DNA from: Nymphalis io
Taxonomy: Eukaryota > Arthropoda > Insecta > Lepidoptera > Nymphalidae
Direction: 5' to 3'
DNA: 64,000 nt
Assembly: GCF_905147045.1 (NCBI RefSeq)
Contig: NC_065890.1
Coordinates: 7,068,001 to 7,132,000, forward strand
Shown here: positions 57,907 through 64,000 of the stretch, piece by piece
Numbering within the stretch: the stretch's first letter is position 1
Layout of the letters: each line of letters opens with the position of its first letter
The notes under the pieces: generated by a model
Databases searched by the model: none
Seen by the model: the letters and a program-made list of their open reading frames with translations, nothing else
Told to the model about the DNA's origin: nothing
Translations under genes and position numbers: made by a program

Positions 57907-60900
57907 CTAGAGCGCGGCGAGCTGCGCGCCCCACCACGAGTGCACGTCGTGCAGCGCCGCCTGCGCCGCGTGCGAGCTCTGCGCGCTGCGGGCGGCGCCG
58001 CGCCCCGCCACCCCCGCCACCCCCGCCGCGCCCGGCGCGCCCGGCGCTGGCCGACAAGCTTTATATACATCGTGTGACTCGTTACAGATAAAACGCATGA
58101 GATGAAACTTACGAGTTGTTGTTTTCTTATTCAAAGCGGGATGTGGGTCGCTCAGCGTCGGTTGTAAATATTTCTTGACCGGGCTTTCGGGTCTACAAAT
58201 TGTAAAAAAATCATCATCCATCATTCGGTCATAGGAATACTATAGGAAAACGTTTTATTTCATTCAATTGATGAAATCCACTAACCTCGGTATCGTCATT
58301 GATGGTAGACCGGATCTTTTAAATTGGCCTTTACCAGAAGAACGCTTAGGTTGACTATCAAACGATGAGACAACGTCTAAAAAAAGTAAATTAAGCAGAA
58401 TTATTAATGTCCTCCTATCCAGACATACACTACTCCCTAGATTGAGAGATACTGAGAGTATCCAATACCACCGGAGAAAGTTCAGGCATAGGGCGAACAA
58501 CATTCGCGGGTACAAAATAGCGAACATTGGCAACTTCCAAATTCCAGGTTTAGAGCTTATGTGAAAAGCCGTGCAGGCGGCTTCGGCACGGCACGTTGCG
58601 GATCTGCCGATAAGCTAGCCCCTAGATGTCGCTCGCTTCATTGACTTGACTAACGAGTTAACAAACCAACAATACATTAATTCAGAAAATAGTAACATAT
58701 TGTATGTATTACATAAGAATCGACTTACTTGACATAATTGGTTGAGATGTTGATTCGGTAATTTCTGCACGACCGACGTTCGCACTTGTTTGCTGAAATT
58801 GTGGTTAGGTCATAATAAAAAAACCTTAGATTTACAACTTTCATGCGATTGTATGTTGTATGATTAGTATGAATACTACCAAAACTTAATTCATAACGTC
58901 TGATTTTATAAGATATGGTTTTACAATTGGCATGTCTTGTACCGTACAAAGGACGGCTGGAGGGGCGGCGTCGAGCGTGGTGATATTAGCGAGTTCATGT
59001 TTACATTAGTTGCCAGGCATTAGCGCAAATGTGACTTTTACTAGCAGTTGTATACAGTTACAATAAATTTTATTTATTTAATCCTCGATTTACCGTTTTT
59101 TTATCGCTGGAAAAACGCGTTATGCGTTTACCCCAAGGCGCCGAGTGCGCCTCGAACATCGGAATACCCACTAAAAATCCAGCGTTACCCTTTCCGTTTT
59201 AACGAGCAGCGCCACGGAATCGCTTTCGCATGCTACCGTGACGCAATCCTCGATTATACCCTCCGTAGCAAATACATCAATTTCTTTCCATAACTCATTA
59301 AGAACGACTCTGTTCGTATGTCAACTTTTCTTTATTGAAAGACATGATGAAAACATGATATCACTTCCAGCGATAAGTTCAAACTGCTTGATTTTACTTA
59401 ACGCTGCGTACGAGACGCGCAGGCGTTAGTTTGACGGAAACACACGCAAACAAACTCAAACGTTTGATAGAGCCGCACACGCCAATCTCTGGCCATACCA
59501 TTTAAATGATATATAGCGACCGCGCCCGCCATCGCACTCGCGTACTAAAGCGAACAAGCACTAAAGAACTAATTTTCAAACGGACGACCTTTGTAACAGT
59601 ATATATTTTTTACTTTATATTTCTAGCAATCCTTTATATAAAGCTCCACAGTTGTTGCTATAAATTGTACAATAATCTCGGTCTATGAGATTGCTTTCCA
59701 TGTTAATCCGCTAGTCCGCAATAAATGATTATTGAAATCACCGAATGTTAAAATTAAAATAATGTTCAATCAAACAATCTAAATCCAGCTTTGCCGGTTA
59801 ATATAAACGAAAACATTGTAATGTAGAACGTGGGGGTAAAAAGAAAACATTAACATTACCTGAGTTTCACTTTCTTGTTTTTCCTTTTCCTTCTCGCTGT
59901 TGAAATCTATCGGTTGCTCATTTGTTTTTCTTAAACCAGCAATCAAGCTTGTCTGCTGTTTCTATAACATTTACAATCACGTTGTTAGAGTAAAGGTCAA
60001 TTATTAATATATTTTTTATTTTTGTATTCAAAAGTTAATTTACTTACACTGCTATTAGCGCGGATTTTCTTCAAACAACCTTCGAGCCATGTTCGTATAG
60101 TTTGCTTAGCCACTTCTTCTTCAATAAGGAATTCAAATTCCTCACGTGCCAATAACTCCTCCATTTGCAATGACTTTCGAATATCAACTGTCCGATAGGA
60201 CAACATACTGAAACATAATTTAGGCTTAAAAACAACATTTGCAGCGCCAAATTAAGTTTGGACAATGGTTGCTTCCATTGTAATAACAGTCTGTTAATGT
60301 CCCACTGCTGGGCTAAGACATCCTCTCACTTTTGAGGAGAAGGTTTGGAGCTTCTCCACGCTGCTCCAATGCGGGTTGATAGAATGTGGCAGAATTTCAA
60401 TGAAATCAGACACATTCAGGTTTCCTCACGATGTTTTCCTTCACCGTCAAGCACGAGATGAATTATAAACACAAACTCTCATTGCCTATATTGATAACCG
60501 GATACTGTGTAATTATACAAATTTAACCAACAGTTAGGTCTACACAAATATCAATAAAAACCAAACAATAATTTCTAATTCAAAAATATAATGACAAGCG
60601 AAAGTAAAACGGCATATAATTTTGAATTATTCTTTCGAAGTATAAATAAAGCATCAGTCTGCAAACAACAGCCAGCTGGGTTAAGGTTGCCTCTCCTTTT
60701 GAGGAGAACATTTGTTCTTTCTATATGCAGGTATTTATATATAATTCACTCACTTGATAACATCGTGGAATGTCACGTCTTCGCCGTTGTGGAGCCTTTC
60801 AAGTTCATAGCACATGTACTTGAACAGAAGTCGTTCCTTATGCGTGTCACATTCCAGGCGGCCTTTTAGTAGGCGTAGTATAAACTTTACCTAAAAATTT

Positions 60901-63819
60901 GTTATTACAAATGAATCCTTTACTTTTTCTTAAGTAACTTTGATTTATATTCTTAAATGTTGTACCTTTTTCACAGGGATCACTCCTTTTTGATGGACAT
61001 CTACAATGTTCCATGTATTCTGGAAATTCCTTATGTCAGCATACGACAGCAGAGCATCTTCTTCGTTGGAGTAAAATAGAGAGAAATTCTCCATAATTAT
61101 AGCTGAAAAACATTAACTTCTAAATACATATTGTCTTTGTAGCATACGCACAAGGATAACTAACTACCGAAGAAGGATTGTGTTGTAAAAGATAACGGAC
61201 ATCAGCAGAGCTTCTGTAACCTCTTCGTATCTCTCTCGTAAGCAAAAGCGTCAGTCGATTGGAAAAAGTTGGTTTACCACATTTCACGAGTGAGACAAGA
61301 AGTGACTGTTTACAGAATAGCTCTAGCTAAGCTAAGCAGATACAAAGATAGAGGGCGCGCACCTACGAGCAGGTTGAGCACGATGTAGGTGATGATGACG
61401 TAGAAGGTGCAGAAGTAGGCGAGCGAGGCGGTGAAGTTCCCGCAGTCGGTCTCCCAGTAGTTGTCGGCGGGCGTGCAGTAGGGCGGCGCCACCATGCAGT
61501 CGTGCATGATCTTGTTCCAGTCCTCGCCCGTCACGATGCGGAACAGCATCGCCACGCTGTGGATCGGCGAGTTGAAGTTCGCCCGCCTGCGCGAGGCGCG
61601 CGCATTAATACAGGTCAACTATATTGAAGCAAGCCGTCTAAACTACAAGAAATTTACATTTAAATTATAAAATAAGGTGAAGTGACAACATAAGTAAATA
61701 TTTTATTTAAATTTAATTTTATGTGTAGCGTGAAACCTACTCTTGCCTGATCACACGTACTTGATTAGCACTATTACTTGATGGTAAGGCTTTGTGCAAT
61801 CTCGATTTCGTAGTACCTACACATCACTTATTCTACCACTAAACAGTACTACTAAGTCTTAAGAGTGTACCGGTTTGAATGGCGAGTGAACTACTGGTGG
61901 TAGGGCTTTGTGCAAGCTCGTCTGGGTAGGTACCACCCACTTATCAGATATTCTACCGCAAAACAGCAATACTTGATATTGTTGTGTTCCGGTTTGAAGG
62001 GTGAGTGAGCCAGTGTAATTACAGGCACAAGGGACATAAAATCTTAGTTCCCAAGGTTGGTGGCGCATTGGCTATAAGCGATGGTTGATATTTCTTAGAA
62101 TGCCAATGTCTAAGGGCGTTTGGTGACCACTTACCATCAGGTTGCCCATATGCTCGTCCACCTTCCTATTCTATAAAAAAAAAAAAAAAACCTGTTAACT
62201 AGTACGATTTCACCATAGTAAAATTGAATTACCTTCCTATGCCTTCTCCGTACTTCACGTTTCCGAACACGATGGTGCCGGCGAGCGCGTAGAAGAACAC
62301 GAGCAGGAACATGCCGAATATGATGAAGAAACTCTTGCACACGCTCACGCCGACCGTCAACATCAACATCTTCAGCGTCGTGTGCTTGCCCGTTATCGTG
62401 AAAAACCTCAGGATCACCACCATGAAGCCGACGAAGTACGAGAGGTCGTTCTGAAATGTATACAAATAGAGTTTTTATATTGTAAGATTAATTGATACAC
62501 TTTAAGCGACACTTCTCGGAGGCACGGATATGTCACCTGCAGCGTGAAGTGCATGAATATCCAGATGCAGCCGGCGACGGTGACGAGCAGGTCGTAGCGG
62601 TTGCGGCGGCTCTGCCAGTAGCCGCGCGGCGTGAAGGCGATGGTCTTCAGCAGCACCTCCACCACGAACACCAGCGTCAGCAGCGCCGACGTCATCGCCA
62701 GCCGCTCCGTGTTGGACGAGTGCCGCGACCACTGCGGGCGGCAGCAATGGATTGACATCATGGCGACCCAGTTAATTGTACCAACAGTTTCAGCAACGAG
62801 CAAGTCGCAGTGTCAGGTTGTCTATTTAAAATAATATAATGAAACACGAACCGTTACTGCTAATAGTCCACTGTTGATCAGCACTACGATGGCAATGACC
62901 CTTTTAAATGTCAAATTTTGGGTGACATCGTATGCGAATGCGCGCACCTTCCTCCCATCTGGACGAGGGGGTAAATGTAAAGGCTGAGCGATTTTTAGCC
63001 TCTTCTTAAGATCACACCTAGAAAAACAATTAATAATATATCACATCGCAGTTTTACCAATATATACTTTAATAAAAAATGTGTGACACAGAACAGCTCT
63101 CTCTTTAAAACATAAGAAAAGTATAAAAAAGTTTACTAAATGGATAAGTACATACAAAAATTTACTTCAAGTAATTGATAAGTGAAATCATTAATAACAG
63201 TTTCCAAAGTATCGCTAAAACTTAAGTTACATATGCAAAGCTTTTACTAATACGGTTTACGTTATCCAAGGTCATTGACAGCTGATCATTACTTATTATT
63301 ATATATACAAACTTACCACCGTCTCTGATCGACGGTCAATAAAGCAGTTCCTTTATTTTCCGAATAGTTGGCTATGACGACGCCAACGAATAATGTCAAT
63401 CCAATCATACAGCCCAAGAATATGTATACATGTATGTAAATAGCGTGTACCTAGAAAATTTAATGAACCGATGGCCGATAGCTCAACAATAAGCTGTTTA
63501 GTTATCTTTAGTCGTAGGTGCGATACTTAAGAATTATCGTAATTAATCGTACTATAGTGAAATTAGAAAAATATGAGTTTAATAAAATTAAAATATGTTT
63601 TGCAATTATTACTTTTCAAGTATTTCAATTATAAATAAATAATTATTTTAATATTATAATTAATCTAATTTAGGTATAAATAGCCAAGGAATGCTTACCG
63701 GACCCAAAGCTTTTATAAGAACATCGCGAACGTCTAACCATCCTTTGAACGAGAGCACTTCGAATAGAGTTAACAACGCATCGCCGATGTTGTCGAAGTT
63801 AAAGCGTTTTGGATTAGCC
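57907..63819 (-). CDS. na: Sodium leak channel narrow abdomen (NALCN), 3' half, partial
   Basis: Fourteen exons on the minus strand close in frame (659 residues; the 5' part lies beyond 64000): 63699-63819, 63317-63450, 62852-63017, 62537-62731, 62233-62450, 61363-61586, 60966-61102, 60754-60890, 60048-60207, 59860-59961, 58729-58792, 58286-58376, 58113-58192, 57907-58058. Content in order: domain III pore (FEVLSFKGW, filter Lys at 63744-63746), IIIS6 'VVIANYSENKGTALLTVDQR', domain IV S1-S5 including 'VVILRFFTITGKHTTLKML', domain IV pore (LFRIVTGEDWNKIM, filter Glu at 61523-61525), 'FYVIITYIVLNLLV' and a long cytoplasmic tail with 'MLSYRTVDIRKSLQMEELLA' and 'EEVAKQTIRTWL'. Lys and Glu fit the EEKE filter of NALCN, which carries background Na+ leak and sets resting excitability and rhythms in neurons with UNC79/UNC80. 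The few S4 charges also fit. The tail ends in an Ala/Gly-rich GC-rich exon. Confidence 0.95.
58400..58620. other. Intronic segment, possible repeat
   Basis: Intron 11 of NALCN (58377-58728). A mid-GC block with 'ctatccagacatacactact' and 'gccgtgcaggcggcttcggc' differs from its AT-rich surroundings. No second copy is visible in this window, so its nature is open. Confidence 0.3.
59085..59500. repeat. Mid-GC intronic block, unclassified repeat candidate
   Basis: Within intron 10 of NALCN. Contains 'aaaaacgcgttatgcgttta', 'caaggcgccgagtgcgcctc' and 'gcgctgcgtacgagacgcgc'-like sequence. Composition is unlike the flanks. Frames of 60-81 codons encode nothing recognisable. Confidence 0.35.
60282..60478 (-). 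mobile_element. SINE S1, 5'-truncated, in NALCN intron 8
   Basis: Reverse copy: 'gtcccactgctgggctaaga', 'tttgaggagaaggtttggag', 'cctcacgatgttttccttca' and 'ccgtcaagcacgagatgaat'. In sense orientation with the minus-strand host gene. Confidence 0.8.
60668..60718 (-). mobile_element. SINE S1 scrap in NALCN intron 8
   Basis: Reads 'cagctgggttaaggttgcct', then 'ctccttttgaggagaa', the tail region of S1. Only about 50 bp remain, close to the exon donor at 60753. Confidence 0.5.
61775..62188 (-). repeat. Family R partial tandem in NALCN intron 5
   Basis: A diverged partial unit (about 61780-61890: 'atggtaaggctttgtgcaat', 'accggtttgaatggcgagtg') is followed head-to-tail by a near-complete unit (61893-62188: 'ctactggtggtagggctttg' to 'ccttcctattctataaaaa'). 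Both share orientation. Confidence 0.8.
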
Positions 63820-63854
63820 CTGAAAAAAATATATACATCATTCTATAATATATT

Positions 63855-64000
63855 TATATAGAGTTAGGCGGACGGGCAAATGAACAAAACGGTAAGTGGT
63901 CACCACTCAAAGACATTGGCGCTGTAAAAAATATTATGCATTTCTTAAACCACCGATGTGCCACCAACCATAGGAACTAAGATTGTATTCCCCTATTATT
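63855..64000 (+). repeat. Family R fragment at the window edge
   Basis: Contains 'gttaggcggacgggcaaatg', 'ggtaagtggtcaccactc', 'agacattggcgctgtaa' and 'gtgccaccaacc...ggaacta'. Runs off the window, in an intron of NALCN. Confidence 0.7.

Noticed and set aside
57855..58224. Forward and alternative reverse frames over the last NALCN exons
   Set aside because: Same GC effect. The spliced minus-strand frame is the only one continuous with the channel.
62492..62755. Forward and alternative reverse frames over the NALCN domain IV S2-S3 exon
   Set aside because: Shadow frames of the real exon at 62537-62731.
1..64000. CRISPR arrays, bacterial-style operons, phage or prophage modules
   Set aside because: None seen. 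The DNA is intron-containing animal nuclear sequence, and the short direct repeats present are SINEs, LINE ends and family R copies.

Overview
The window is AT-rich animal nuclear DNA with short exons, canonical GT-AG introns and many interspersed repeats. Gene content and repeats point to an insect, most likely a moth or butterfly. The repeats include a tRNA-derived SINE with the tail 'cagcagtgggacattcacag', and a second abundant family containing 'ctgatggtaagtggtcacc', both of a kind familiar from Lepidoptera. Species cannot be named from sequence alone.

Layout. 1-13 kb is a gene desert with repeat debris. A core-binding factor beta gene (Brother/Big brother/CBFB type, 235 aa) runs forward at 13.35-19.2 kb, with a sharp Inr+DPE core promoter upstream. 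19.3-28.9 kb is a second desert holding decayed retroelements, SINEs and several strong palindromes. 29-45 kb is dense with housekeeping genes: an AKTIP/FTS homologue (+), a UPF0598/C8orf82 homologue (-), a 16-exon katanin p80 gene (+), MPHOSPH6/MPP6 (-) and NOL10/Enp2 (+). C8orf82/katanin and MPP6/NOL10 are head-to-head pairs with short shared promoters. 45-50.6 kb is a retroelement pile in which a CR1/jockey-like LINE sits inside an RTE-like LINE. 52.4-57.1 kb carries an 8-exon seven-transmembrane gene resembling the gustatory-receptor-like superfamily. 57.9-63.8 kb carries, on the minus strand, the 3' half (14 exons) of the sodium leak channel narrow abdomen/NALCN. Its 5' part lies beyond position 64000.

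All seven gene models were assembled by hand from splice sites, and every exon junction closes in frame; NALCN is partial at its 5' end. The genes are not an operon or pathway cluster. Two local links are worth noting: MPP6 and NOL10 both act in rRNA processing and share one promoter region, and AKTIP (dynein adaptor complex) and katanin p80 both serve microtubules. I saw no clear undescribed system. The best leads are the Gr-like receptor with its GC-shifted last exon, the recurrent TGTCA/TGACA promoter clusters, the long perfect palindromes and hairpins, the inverted repeat dimers, and a small unrecognised ORF next to the RTE element.
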